8,827 nt of DNA from Candidatus Hydrogenedentota bacterium (GCA_030430835.1 JAUIKJ010000106.1:1-8827), one strand, 5' to 3'; shown: positions 1 to 7,062, counted from the first letter of the stretch. Numbers and translations: made by a program. Notes: a model not told the origin generated them from the sequence alone.

Positions 1-62
1 GGCACGTCTCGGAAAATGGTGTTGGATGGAGGGGGGCGGGGTGACTTCTAACAACTTTATGT

Positions 63-92
63 TTGACAGATTCAGCCGCTATTTGCTAGCCT
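63..92 (+). promoter_or_regulatory. Candidate sigma70-type promoter upstream of serA
   Basis: A perfect -35 hexamer TTGACA lies at 63-68. After an 18-nt spacer comes TAGCCT at 87-92, preceded by TG at 84-85, which gives an extended -10 form (TGnTAnnnT). Only three of six -10 bases match the consensus, but these are the three most conserved ones. Transcription would start near position 99 and give a leader of about 220 nt before serA. The call rests on motif matching alone. Confidence 0.35.
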
Positions 93-98
93 TTGGTC

Positions 99-249
99 GC
101 TTTCGATTGTCGATCCGGTACGACTCTACGGCCCATTTGCCGTACTTGTGACAGCCCTTAATCGTGTGGGGGCCGTTGTACCAAGCGCCACGGCCAAACG
201 GCTTCTTGGAGTCGCTTGGGCTTCCGGCGTGTGGCCGGATTCTTTTTTT
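99..249 (+). promoter_or_regulatory. Structured 5' leader of serA with competing stems (possible attenuator)
   Basis: This gene-free stretch is rich in complementary segments. Stem A pairs TACGGC (127-132) with GCCGTA (139-144). Alternative stem B pairs ACGGCCC (128-134) with GGGCCGT (170-176) and GGTAC (117-121) with GTACC (178-182). Stem C pairs CCAAGCG (181-187) with CGCTTGG (213-219). A second ACGGCC copy at 190-195 can also pair with GGCCGT at 171-176. A and B exclude each other, and B overlaps C by two bases. The last hairpin is an intrinsic terminator. Switchable pairings followed by a terminator upstream of a biosynthetic gene suggest transcription attenuation, a riboswitch-like leader, or an independent sRNA of about 150 nt. 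I recognise no known aptamer, T-box or leader peptide, so the function is inference. Confidence 0.35.
223..249 (+). terminator. Intrinsic terminator inside the serA leader
   Basis: The stem TCCGGC (223-228) pairs with GCCGGA (234-239) around a five-base GTGTG loop. It is followed by TTC and seven consecutive T residues (243-249). The shape is canonical although the stem is short. It lies 68 nt before the serA ATG. It therefore either ends transcription from upstream of serA or controls read-through into serA. A downstream GCCGG at 264-268 repeats the 3' arm and could also pair with the 5' arm. Confidence 0.6.
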
Positions 250-317
250 GAGCTTTTATCGCAGCCGGGCGGTCCCTGCATATTGCAGCGTGCGGCAGCG
301 GGAGGACGACCAGACCC

Positions 318-1910
318 ATGCCCCGAATTCTAGTGTTGGATGGAGTAAGTGCCGAGGCGGTGGACATATTCAAGCAGGCCGGCTTCGAGACCGACGAGCG
401 TCCTCCGCAATCGACCGAAGACTTGGCCAAGGCGCTGGACGGCTTCGATGGCTTGGTGGTCCGCAGCGGAACCAAGGTCACGGCGGAAGCGCTTGCGGCG
501 GCCAAGGGCCTGAAGGTCATTGGCCGCGCGGGTGCGGGCACGGACAATATTGATAAAGGTGCCGCCACCGAGCATGGCATCGTGGTCATGAACACGCCGG
601 GTGGCAACACGATCTCAACCTGTGAGCACACCTTGGCGCTCCTGTTCTCGCTGTGCCGCCAGATTCCCGCGGCCCACGCGAGCATGGAAGCGGGCCGCTG
701 GGACCGAAAGAAGTTTAAGGGCACCGAAGTCTACGGCAAGACCCTGGGCGTCATCGGCGTGGGCCGCATCGGCGGCGAAGTGGCCAAGCGCGCGCAGGCC
801 TATGGTATGAAGGTGCTCGCCTTTGACCCGATCTTGACGACCCTCAAGGCCGAGGCGCTTGGCGTGGAACTGGTCTCGGTCGACGAACTGATCGAGCGTT
901 GCGACTTCATCACGGTGCATGCCCCGAAGTCCGACAAGACCAACAACATGATCCGTGCAGAACACTTCAAGAAGATGAAGAACACCTGCCGCATCGTGAA
1001 CTGCGCACGCGGCGGCATCATCAACGAACAGGACCTCGCGGACGCGCTCAAGAACGGCGACATCGCCGGCGCGGCCCTCGACGTCTACACCGCCGAACCC
1101 TTCGAGAACAATCCCTTCATCGGTCTCGACAATATCGTGATGACGCCACACCTCGCGGCCTCGACGGACGAAGCCCAGTTGACCGTGGCCGTGGACATCG
1201 CGAAGCAGATGGTGGACTACCTGACCACCGGCGCGATCTCGAACGCGGTCAACGTGCCGAGTCTCGACAGTGAAACGCGCAAGGAACTCGAGCCCCTGCT
1301 CTACCTCGCGGACCGGCTCGGCCAGTTCCAATCGCAGTATGCGGCGGGCGTGCCGCAGTCAATTCATATCGAGTACCTCGGCGATATCGGCGTGACAGAT
1401 ACCTACCCGATTACGGCGACCATCCTCTGTGGTTTCCTGACGCCGATGGTCGAGAGCGTGAACATCGTGAGCGCGCCGTCGCAACTCAAGGCGCGGGGGA
1501 TCGAGAGCAGCGAAACACGCGGTGCTGAAGACTCCAACTATGCCTTCGAGATTTCCGTGACCGTTACCACGGATCAGGGCGAGTTTAACGTGCGCGGAAC
1601 GCTGTTCCACGGCGATGACGCACGCATTTGCGGTATCGACGGGATGCGCGTGGATGCACGTCCGGAAGGCCATATGCTTGTCAGCCGCAATCAAGATGTG
1701 CCGATGGTGATTGGCCGCATCTGCACGACCCTGGGCGACGCCGGGGTGAACATCGCCAATCTCACCCTGGGCCGTACTGCGGCCGGGGGCGATGCGACCG
1801 TTGTGCTGAATCTCGACCAGCCGCTTGATGAGAAGGCGCTTGAATCCGTGGGTGGTGTGGCGCATGTCATTCAGGTGCGCCCGGTATCGTTGCCGCCCGC
1901 CACGCGATAA
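318..1910 (+). CDS. serA: D-3-phosphoglycerate dehydrogenase, long form (SerA)
   Basis: The enzyme oxidises 3-phosphoglycerate to 3-phosphohydroxypyruvate with NAD+, the first step of serine synthesis, in the cytoplasm. The 530-residue product has the length and order of the long, M. tuberculosis-like form. A split substrate/nucleotide-binding core covers residues 1-305, with the Rossmann motif GVGRIG at 147-152. An intervening domain covers about 310-445 and a C-terminal ACT domain about 450-525. The expected catalytic residues are visible: R231 in CARGG, E260 in TAEPF and H278 in TPHLAAS. The ACT domain is the usual site of serine feedback inhibition; whether it works here is inference. GGGAGGA at 300-306 lies 11 nt before the ATG. 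The first residues, MPRILVLDG, match the normal family start. icd follows after 12 nt, so the two are probably co-transcribed. Transcription may be controlled through the upstream structured leader. Confidence 0.97.
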   Translation: MPRILVLDGVSAEAVDIFKQAGFETDERPPQSTEDLAKALDGFDGLVVRSGTKVTAEALAAAKGLKVIGRAGAGTDNIDKGAATEHGIVVMNTPGGNTISTCEHTLALLFSLCRQIPAAHASMEAGRWDRKKFKGTEVYGKTLGVIGVGRIGGEVAKRAQAYGMKVLAFDPILTTLKAEALGVELVSVDELIERCDFITVHAPKSDKTNNMIRAEHFKKMKNTCRIVNCARGGIINEQDLADALKNGDIAGAALDVYTAEPFENNPFIGLDNIVMTPHLAASTDEAQLTVAVDIAKQMVDYLTTGAISNAVNVPSLDSETRKELEPLLYLADRLGQFQSQYAAGVPQSIHIEYLGDIGVTDTYPITATILCGFLTPMVESVNIVSAPSQLKARGIESSETRGAEDSNYAFEISVTVTTDQGEFNVRGTLFHGDDARICGIDGMRVDARPEGHMLVSRNQDVPMVIGRICTTLGDAGVNIANLTLGRTAAGGDATVVLNLDQPLDEKALESVGGVAHVIQVRPVSLPPATR

Positions 1911-1914
1911 GGAG
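1908..1914 (+). promoter_or_regulatory. Ribosome binding site of icd overlapping the serA stop
   Basis: TAAGGAG at 1908-1914 contains the serA stop codon TAA and a strong Shine-Dalgarno core. It sits 8 nt before the ATG at 1923. This supports the 1923 start over the in-frame ATG at 1935 and suggests that ribosomes finishing serA help start icd. Confidence 0.8.
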
Positions 1915-1922
1915 TTCAGACT

Positions 1923-3170
1923 ATGGGAGCCACGATGAGTACGTTTCAGCATATCCAGGTGCCGCAGGGCGAGAAGATTGCCATCGGCGCGGACGGCCTG
2001 CCAGATACGCCGAGCAAGCCGATCATCGGATTCATCGAGGGCGATGGTATCGGCCCCGATATCTGGAAGGCCTCGAAGTTTCTCTTCGACAAGGCGGTCG
2101 CGCATTGCTACGGCGACACGCGCAAGGTCGCGTGGATGGAAATCTACGCTGGCGAAAAGGCGAACAAGGTCTGCGGCAACTATTTCCCCGAAGAAACGCT
2201 TGACGCGATTCGCGAGTACAACATCGCGATCAAGGGGCCGCTGACCACGCCCGTGGGTGAGGGCTTCCGCAGCCTGAACGTCAGCTTGCGTCAGGAGTTG
2301 GATCTCTACGCGTGTGTCCGTCCGGTGCGCCACTTCGAGGCGGTACCGAGCCCGGTCGTAAACCCGGATGCGGTGGATATGACCATCTTTCGAGAGAATA
2401 CGGAAGATGTCTATGCAGGCTACGAAGTGAAGGCGGGCACGCCCGAAGCCGAGAAACTTGCCGCCTTCTGCGCGCAGGAGTTCGGCTGGGAACTCTCCGG
2501 CCACACCGGCTTGGGGCTCAAGCCGGTCAGCGAAGCGGGATCCAAGCGCCTGGTGCGCGCGGCCCTGCGCTATGCGATTGCCCAGAAACGCAAGTCGGTA
2601 ACGCTGGTGCACAAGGGCAACATCATGAAGTACACCGAAGGTGCCTTCCGCAAGTGGGGCTACGAGGTGGTACGCGATGAATTTTCTGACGTGGCCGTGG
2701 CCTGGGCCGACTGCAATGGCGACCCCGGCGACAAGATTCTTGTGCAGGATGCGATTGCCGACATTTTCCTGCAGCAGATCCTGACGCGCCCGAAAAACTT
2801 CGATGTCATCGCGACGACGAACTTGAACGGCGACTACATGAGCGACGCGCTCGCGGCGCAGGTGGGCGGCATTGGCATAGCGCCGGGTGCGAACATCAAT
2901 TACGAGACGGGGGTGGCGCTCTTCGAAGCAACCCACGGCACGGCGCCGAAGTACGCCGACCTCGACAAGGTCAATCCGAGCAGCCTGATTCTCTCGGGTG
3001 TGATGATGTTCGAGCACCTGGGCTGGCAGGAAGTGGCCGAGGCCCTCACCGGTGCCCTGACGAAAACCTATGGCGACAAGCGCGTGACCTACGACTTTCA
3101 CCGCCTGATGCAAGGCGCGACGCTGCTCAAGTGCAGCGAGTTTGCGGAAGCGGTTGCCGGCAACCTGTAG
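1923..3170 (+). CDS. icd: NADP-dependent isocitrate dehydrogenase
   Basis: The enzyme converts isocitrate and NADP+ to 2-oxoglutarate, CO2 and NADPH in the TCA cycle. The 415-residue product follows E. coli Icd almost end to end. Visible landmarks are IEGDGIGPD near the N-terminus, [10 protein letters not shown], the substrate loop [14 protein letters not shown] with S117 at the position of the phosphorylatable E. coli Ser113, [37 protein letters not shown] and HGTAPKYAD. The K-Y pair in APKYAD and the Y and R in TYDFHRLM match the residues that read the NADP 2'-phosphate, so I infer NADP rather than NAD use. The phosphorylation-site serine is conserved, but no kinase/phosphatase gene (aceK) lies in the window. 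The start at 1923 is chosen from the strong Shine-Dalgarno overlapping the serA stop; an ATG at 1935 is possible. The gene is followed by a clear terminator. Confidence 0.97.
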   Translation: MGATMSTFQHIQVPQGEKIAIGADGLPDTPSKPIIGFIEGDGIGPDIWKASKFLFDKAVAHCYGDTRKVAWMEIYAGEKANKVCGNYFPEETLDAIREYNIAIKGPLTTPVGEGFRSLNVSLRQELDLYACVRPVRHFEAVPSPVVNPDAVDMTIFRENTEDVYAGYEVKAGTPEAEKLAAFCAQEFGWELSGHTGLGLKPVSEAGSKRLVRAALRYAIAQKRKSVTLVHKGNIMKYTEGAFRKWGYEVVRDEFSDVAVAWADCNGDPGDKILVQDAIADIFLQQILTRPKNFDVIATTNLNGDYMSDALAAQVGGIGIAPGANINYETGVALFEATHGTAPKYADLDKVNPSSLILSGVMMFEHLGWQEVAEALTGALTKTYGDKRVTYDFHRLMQGATLLKCSEFAEAVAGNL

Positions 3171-3196
3171 CGCGGCTACAGTCGAGTCATTACTTC

Positions 3197-3240
3197 AAGC
3201 GCACCTGGACGTATACGTATGTCCAGGTGCGCTTTCTTGT
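3197..3240 (+). terminator. Strong intrinsic terminator after icd, between convergent operons
   Basis: AAGCGCACCTGGAC (3197-3210) pairs perfectly with GTCCAGGTGCGCTT (3221-3234), a 14-bp stem that extends inward by two A-T pairs and one G-U pair to a TACG loop. TTTCTTGT follows on the + strand. This ends the serA-icd transcript 26 nt past the icd stop. In the minus direction the hairpin is the same but the T tract is poor, so it would work less well for the opposing operon. The loop region contains the 10-bp palindrome ACGTATACGT at 3209-3218. Confidence 0.8.
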
Positions 3241-3263
3241 CGGAGTATGGCGAGCGCCGGTCG

Positions 3264-3434
3264 CTAGTTCGTCCGGCTGACGGCCGTGAGACTGGCGGTG
3301 CAGGCAAACCAACCCGTGATTATTGTCCACTTGACCGGCTCGTTGTAGGCCGTGCTTTCCAGCACGGCGTCGAAGAAAAGTATCGCAGCCGCAAACAACA
3401 CTGCGATCAGGAGTATCCATCCAGTTCGTCGCAT
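3264..3434 (-). CDS. Small two-helix membrane protein, 56 residues, unknown function
   Basis: I do not recognise the family. Reading minus from the ATG at 3434 gives 56 residues beginning MRRTGWILLIAVLF. They form two hydrophobic segments (about 6-24 and 36-53) joined by a short polar stretch with DAVLES and NEPVK. Arginines at 2-3 and at 54 flank the helices, so the positive-inside rule predicts both ends in the cytoplasm. The ATG lies 55 nt after the stop of the upstream MDR oxidoreductase gene on the same strand, so it could be the last cistron of that operon. The Shine-Dalgarno is weak: AGG ends 6 nt before the ATG, and GAGGG lies 13 nt before it. Codon choice is less GC-biased than in neighbouring genes (three ATA codons). 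An overlapping 76-codon frame (3190-3420) gives a charged, non-coherent product and is judged the shadow. The gene could be spurious; the membrane-protein pattern is the main support. Confidence 0.55.
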   Translation of the reverse strand: MRRTGWILLIAVLFAAAILFFDAVLESTAYNEPVKWTIITGWFACTASLTAVSRTN

Positions 3435-3489
3435 CGCTCGCCTATCGCCCTCTTTCCTGCCGCTGCACCGTCGCGGTACGCCATTGGAT

Positions 3490-4497
3490 CTAAATCTTTA
3501 CGATTAGCTTGCCCGTGTTGCTGCTGTTGAAGAGACGGAGTATGGCGGTCGGCGCGTTCTCCAGATTGTCAACGATCTCTTCCTTGTACTTGAGCTTACC
3601 TTCCATGAGCCACTGCCCGAGTTGCATGGCGCCTTCCATTGCGCGATCGAGGTAGTTCATCACGATGAAGCCTTCCATTCGAGCGCTCTTTACCAGCAGG
3701 TTCAGATAGTTGCTTGGACCGGGTGGCATCTTGGTGGCGTTGTACTGCGTGATGGCGCCACAGATGGCGACACGTCCCTTGAAGTTGATCTGGCCCAGGG
3801 CTGCGTTGAGGATTTCACCGCCCACATTGTCGAAATAGACATCGATACCCTTCGGACAATGCTGGGCAAGGGCCGGGGAGATCTCTTCGGTCTTGTAATT
3901 GATGGCCGCGTCGTAGCCAAGTTCCTCCTTGATCCAGGTGCACTTCGCATCCGTACTGGTAAGTCCCACCGCACGGCACCCCTTGATCTTGGCGATCTGC
4001 CCAACGATGGAGCCCACGGCACCGGCGGCGGTGGACACCACCACCGTCTCGCCTTCCTTCGGCTGGCCCACGTCGAGCAGGCCGAAGTAGGCGGTGAGGC
4101 CGGTGATCCCGAGCACGCTCAGGTGTGCCGTGATGGGGATGGGAAGGCCTTCGGGCAGTTTCATCAAGCGGCCGTCCGGTTTGGATACCACATAGTCCTG
4201 CCAGCCGCCCATGGCGCGGACCTTGTCACCCGCCTTGAAGTCGGGGTGCTTCGATTCGAGCACCTCGCCTACCGTGCCACCGCGCATTACCTCGCCCAAC
4301 TGGACGGGCGGAATGTAGGAAGGGCGATCCGTCATCCAGCCGCGCATGGCCGGGTCCAGCGAAAGGTACTCGTTCCGGACCAGTACCTCGCCGTCGCCGG
4401 GTTTTTCGACAGCCACCGTTTCCATCCGGAAGTCGCTTTCCTTGATCATGCCCTCGGGGCGTGCCGCAAGGAGGATGCGCCGATTGTGTTCGCTCAT
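3490..4497 (-). CDS. CurA/YncB-type zinc-independent MDR oxidoreductase (NADP-dependent)
   Basis: This is a medium-chain dehydrogenase/reductase of the curcumin/prostaglandin reductase branch (E. coli CurA, formerly YncB), which reduces activated C=C double bonds of enones with NADPH. The 335-residue product matches that branch along its length. It has RILLAARPEG at the N-terminus, EYLSLDPAMRGWM (43-55), GGTVGEVLES (73-82), GWQDY (98-102), GLTAYFGLLDVGQPKEGETV (133-152), the cofactor motif AAGAVGS (157-163), CPKGIDVYFDNVGG (214-227) and ENAPTAILRLF near the end. No zinc ligands are seen, as expected for this branch. The start at 4497 is chosen because family members begin at this point, and because the ATG forms an ATGA overlap with the upstream acyltransferase stop, implying translational coupling. 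An in-frame ATG at 4566 would add 23 unlikely residues inside the neighbouring gene. The natural substrate is not evident; a lipid-derived enal or enone would suit the acyltransferase context, but that is inference. Confidence 0.9.
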   Translation of the reverse strand: MSEHNRRILLAARPEGMIKESDFRMETVAVEKPGDGEVLVRNEYLSLDPAMRGWMTDRPSYIPPVQLGEVMRGGTVGEVLESKHPDFKAGDKVRAMGGWQDYVVSKPDGRLMKLPEGLPIPITAHLSVLGITGLTAYFGLLDVGQPKEGETVVVSTAAGAVGSIVGQIAKIKGCRAVGLTSTDAKCTWIKEELGYDAAINYKTEEISPALAQHCPKGIDVYFDNVGGEILNAALGQINFKGRVAICGAITQYNATKMPPGPSNYLNLLVKSARMEGFIVMNYLDRAMEGAMQLGQWLMEGKLKYKEEIVDNLENAPTAILRLFNSSNTGKLIVKI

Positions 4498-5132
4498 GGG
4501 GAAGTGCTTTCCGCGGTAGGTTCCGCTTTGCTCCGGGCATCGCGAATCCGCATGTCGTTGCGGCACTCCGGATGCTTCGGCGTAATGTCCTTATAGAAGT
4601 CGCTTACGATCTCGAAGTCGGCGTGAATGTCGCCCGTGGGCTTGAGCACCGGGCCAAAGCCCATCACCTTCCGCCCGTAGTCGATGTACATAAAGATTAT
4701 ATTCACCTGCGCATTCATGGCGATGTGATAGAAGCCGGTCTTCCAGTAGCTGCCCTTGCTTCGGGTACCCTCGGGCGCGATGGCGAGGTACATCGCCTCT
4801 TGTACGGCGAAGAGCCGGGCCACTTCCTTGACCACGTTGTGCGGGTTGCTCCGGTCCACGGGTATCGCCCCGAGCGGGCGCAGCAGCCAGCCGAGGGGCG
4901 GACGCAGGAGCTCCTTCTTGGCGAGCCAGTTCGACTTGATGCGGAAGCTGTTCGCCAGTACGTACAGGAGAAACACATCCCAATTGGACGTGTGCGGGGC
5001 GATAATGCCGATCATCTTCGGATCATTGGGCAGTTCCCCTTCGACCCGCCAGCCGAAGAGCCTGGCATAAATCCGGGCCGCGGTGTACCAGAACCAGCTT
5101 ACCCGCCCAAATCGCTTGTCAAATCGTGCCAT
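4494..5132 (-). CDS. PlsC-like lysophospholipid/glycerol-phosphate acyltransferase
   Basis: This is a member of the LPLAT superfamily (1-acyl-sn-glycerol-3-phosphate acyltransferase-like), which transfers acyl chains to a lipid or lysolipid hydroxyl at the cytoplasmic membrane. In the 212-residue product the HX4D catalytic motif is HTSNWD (47-52), followed by LGAIPVDRS (87-95) and the phosphate-binding motif EGTRS (121-125). WKTGFYHIA (130-138) and IDYGRKVMGFGP (150-161) are typical of a short LPLAT subfamily. No long N-terminal membrane anchor is present; an aromatic segment (residues 13-28) may attach it to the membrane. The ATG at 5132 is preferred because AGAGGA lies 7 nt upstream, whereas an alternative GTG at 5138 would be only 1 nt from it. 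The gene heads a minus-strand cluster and overlaps the next gene by ATGA. True PlsC activity is not certain, since the subfamily includes uncharacterised acyltransferases. Confidence 0.9.
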   Translation of the reverse strand: MARFDKRFGRVSWFWYTAARIYARLFGWRVEGELPNDPKMIGIIAPHTSNWDVFLLYVLANSFRIKSNWLAKKELLRPPLGWLLRPLGAIPVDRSNPHNVVKEVARLFAVQEAMYLAIAPEGTRSKGSYWKTGFYHIAMNAQVNIIFMYIDYGRKVMGFGPVLKPTGDIHADFEIVSDFYKDITPKHPECRNDMRIRDARSKAEPTAESTSP

Positions 5133-5139
5133 CCCCACA

Positions 5140-5145
5140 TCCTCT
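5140..5145 (-). promoter_or_regulatory. Ribosome binding site of the acyltransferase gene
   Basis: Read on the minus strand, AGAGGA lies 7 nt before the ATG at 5132 and decides that start over the GTG at 5138. A stronger purine run, GGAGGAGG (5159-5166), lies further upstream. It is followed almost directly by an ATG that is stopped after three codons, so it does not serve a recognisable gene. Confidence 0.6.
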
Positions 5146-5176
5146 CTACAGGCGCATACCTCCTCCCTGTCGGACC

Positions 5177-5206
5177 ATTATGGCGAATCCAATGGCAGAC
5201 TGTCAC
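5177..5206 (-). promoter_or_regulatory. Candidate sigma70 promoter for the acyltransferase operon
   Basis: On the minus strand, GTGACA (5206-5201) and CATAAT (5182-5177) each match the -35 and -10 consensus in five of six positions, with an 18-nt spacer. Transcription would start near 5170, giving a leader of about 38 nt before the ATG at 5132. Among the promoters proposed in the window this is the best supported. Confidence 0.55.
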
Positions 5207-5211
5207 GGCGA

Positions 5212-5241
5212 TTGACCACTCGTGTACTCCCGCGCTACGAT
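5212..5241 (+). promoter_or_regulatory. Candidate sigma70 promoter for ettA
   Basis: TTGACC (5212-5217, five of six consensus bases) is followed after 18 nt by TACGAT (5236-5241, four of six). Transcription would start near 5248, about 55 nt before the ettA ATG. The -35 box lies only 5 bp from the -35 box of the opposing acyltransferase promoter, so the two polymerase sites would compete. Confidence 0.45.
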
Positions 5242-5302
5242 CTGGGATTCCCGGCGCAGCGCCCGGGCCACTCCAAGGCGAACCACAGGATACGTGCAGC
5301 TC

Positions 5303-6976
5303 ATGGCGGACAAGTTCATCTTTACCATGCTCGGCCTCAACAAGTTTTACGGCCAGAAGCAGGTGCTCAAGGATATCAACCTCTGTTTCTACCCCGGCGC
5401 GAAGATCGGCATCGTCGGCGAGAACGGCGCGGGTAAATCGACCGTGCTCCGGATCATGGCGGGTGTGGACACGGACTACCGTGGACAGGCGGACCTGTCT
5501 TCCGGATACCGCTGCGGCTATGTGCCGCAGGAACCGAAGCTCGATCCGGAGGCGACGGTGCGCCAGATTCTGGAGTCCGCGTTTGCGGATACCATGAAGA
5601 AGCTCAAGGAGTTTGAAGAGGTCTCTGCAAAGCTGGGCGAAGCGCTTTCAGACGACGAGATGCAGAAGGCGCTGGACCGCATGGGGGTATTGCAGGACCA
5701 ACTGGACGCCTGCGACGCGTGGAGCCTGGACCAAAACTTCAAGCAGGCGAGCGAAGCGTTGTGCCTGCCGGAGGATGACCGCATTGTCGGCACGCTGAGT
5801 GGCGGCGAAAAGCGGCGCGTGGCGCTGTGCAAGGCGCTGCTGGAGAAGCCCGACCTGCTGCTGCTCGACGAACCGACGAACCACCTTGACGCGGAAACCA
5901 TCGACTGGCTGGAGGTGCAACTGCGCGAGTATCCCGGCACGGTGATCATCGTTACCCACGACCGCTACTTCCTCGACAACGTGACGAAGTGGATCCTCGA
6001 ACTCGAAGGCGGGCACGGTATCCCGTGGGAGGGCAACTATTCCTCGTGGCTCGAGCAGAAGCTGGAGAAGCTCGCCGCGGGCGAGAAGAAGAACTCGCCG
6101 CGCGCGAAGGCGTTCCAGCGGGAGCTGGCGTGGATTCGCATGAGCAACAAGGAGCGGCATGAGATGTCGCACGCGCGCCTCGCCGAGTACGAGCAACTGA
6201 TCGCCCGCGAAGCCGCCGCGGCCAAGGAAGATGCGGTCATCCAGATCGCACCGGGGCCGGAACTCGGCGATCAGGTCATCGAGTTCAAGGATGTGGCGAT
6301 GGGCTACGATGGCGAGACCCTCTACGAGCACCTGGACTTCATCGTACCGAAGGCGGCCGTGGTGGGTATCATCGGCCCGAACGGCACCGGAAAGACGACG
6401 CTGCTCAAGCTGATTACCGGCGCGCTGCAGCCGACGGCGGGCGAGATCGCCATCGGCAAGTCCGTGGACCTCGGCTACGTCGATCAGGAACGCGCGGCGA
6501 TCCAGGGGGACGTGACCCTCATTGACGAAGTCGGCGGCGGTGCGAGTGACGTCGTGATCGGGAACCGCGAGATTCCGATTCGCCAGTACCTGTCGCGCTT
6601 CGGTTTCCGCGGTGCGGACCAGCAGAAGAAGGCGAACGAACTCTCCGGCGGTGAACGCAACCGCTGCAACCTCGCCAAGTTGCTGAAGGAACCAGCCAAC
6701 GTCGTTATGCTCGACGAGCCGACCAACGACCTTGACGTGAACACGCTGCGCCTGCTCGAAGAAGCGATCCTCAACTACCGCGGCTGCGTGGTTGTCATCA
6801 GCCACGACCGCTTCTTCCTCGACCGGGTGTGCACGCACCTGCTGGTCTTCGAAGGTGAGCAACAGGTCCGCTGGTTCCAGGGCAACTTCCGCGACTACGA
6901 AGAATGGCGCGTCAAGGAATTCGGATCCAAGCTCTTCGAGAACCGCCGCGCGCGCTACCGGAAGCTGGTGAAGTAG
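5303..6976 (+). CDS. ettA: Energy-dependent translational throttle protein EttA (ABC-F ATPase)
   Basis: EttA is a soluble ABC-F protein that binds the ribosomal E site and gates the first elongation steps according to ATP/ADP. The 557-residue product matches E. coli EttA (555) over its length, starting MADKFIFTM. The first ATPase domain has Walker A GENGAGKS (39-46), signature LSGGEKRR (165-172) and Walker B LLLLDEPTNHLD (185-196). The linker that contacts P-site tRNA begins at EGNYSSWLEQK (243-253). The second domain has GPNGTGKTT (358-366), LSGGERNR (447-454) and VVMLDEPTNDLD (467-478). Both catalytic glutamates (E190, E472) are present, and there is no membrane domain. The EttA-type arm segment before the first signature is retained, which separates it from Uup and other ABC-F types. 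The ATG at 5303 is preferred over an upstream in-frame ATG at 5222 from family alignment. Its Shine-Dalgarno AGGA (5287-5290) is 12 nt away and modest. It is probably a single-gene transcript divergent from the acyltransferase. Confidence 0.96.
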   Translation: MADKFIFTMLGLNKFYGQKQVLKDINLCFYPGAKIGIVGENGAGKSTVLRIMAGVDTDYRGQADLSSGYRCGYVPQEPKLDPEATVRQILESAFADTMKKLKEFEEVSAKLGEALSDDEMQKALDRMGVLQDQLDACDAWSLDQNFKQASEALCLPEDDRIVGTLSGGEKRRVALCKALLEKPDLLLLDEPTNHLDAETIDWLEVQLREYPGTVIIVTHDRYFLDNVTKWILELEGGHGIPWEGNYSSWLEQKLEKLAAGEKKNSPRAKAFQRELAWIRMSNKERHEMSHARLAEYEQLIAREAAAAKEDAVIQIAPGPELGDQVIEFKDVAMGYDGETLYEHLDFIVPKAAVVGIIGPNGTGKTTLLKLITGALQPTAGEIAIGKSVDLGYVDQERAAIQGDVTLIDEVGGGASDVVIGNREIPIRQYLSRFGFRGADQQKKANELSGGERNRCNLAKLLKEPANVVMLDEPTNDLDVNTLRLLEEAILNYRGCVVVISHDRFFLDRVCTHLLVFEGEQQVRWFQGNFRDYEEWRVKEFGSKLFENRRARYRKLVK

Positions 6977-7009
6977 CGGGGGGCGTTCTTGCGCTGACAA
7001 TCGTGCGGT

Positions 7010-7023
7010 CGCGCCCAGGCGCG
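7010..7023. other. Small GC hairpin after ettA
   Basis: CGCGC (7010-7014) pairs with GCGCG (7019-7023) around a CCAG loop, 33 nt past the ettA stop. No T tract follows, so it is not a canonical intrinsic terminator. It may stabilise the 3' end of the ettA mRNA. Confidence 0.3.
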
Positions 7024-7062
7024 TATCGAGACTTCATTGCACGCATGTGTGGCTTGGTCCCA

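Noticed and set aside
26..150. Short plus-strand frame of about 41 codons before serA
   Set aside because: There is no Shine-Dalgarno, its codons are AT-rich and non-biased, and it overlaps the proposed promoter; no leader-peptide pattern such as serine codon runs was seen.
19..345. 13-bp direct repeat GTGTTGGATGGAG at 19-31 and 333-345
   Set aside because: A 13-mer repeat somewhere in 8.8 kb is expected by chance at a rate not far below one. One copy is simply the serA coding sequence for VLDG, and no other sign of duplication is seen.
158..724. Minus-strand 188-codon frame across the serA leader and 5' end
   Set aside because: It overlaps serA on the opposite strand and shows no motif or ribosome site.
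1359..3113. Long minus-strand open frame (584 codons) antisense to serA and icd
   Set aside because: It lies wholly opposite two clearly identified enzymes, gives a histidine/arginine-rich low-coherence product and has no recognisable motif. It is a shadow caused by GC-rich third positions.
3190..3420. 76-codon minus-strand frame in the icd/oxidoreductase spacer
   Set aside because: Its product is charged and irregular and runs through the terminator hairpin. The overlapping 56-codon frame at 3264-3434 looks far more protein-like.
5146..5166. Strong GGAGGAGG followed by ATG on the minus strand upstream of the acyltransferase
   Set aside because: The frame stops after three codons and the spacing to the ATG is too short for normal initiation; no supported function.
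5648..7000. Minus-strand open frame of 450 codons opposite ettA
   Set aside because: It is a shadow of the ABC-F coding frame; the translation lacks domain structure and starts outside any plausible ribosome site.
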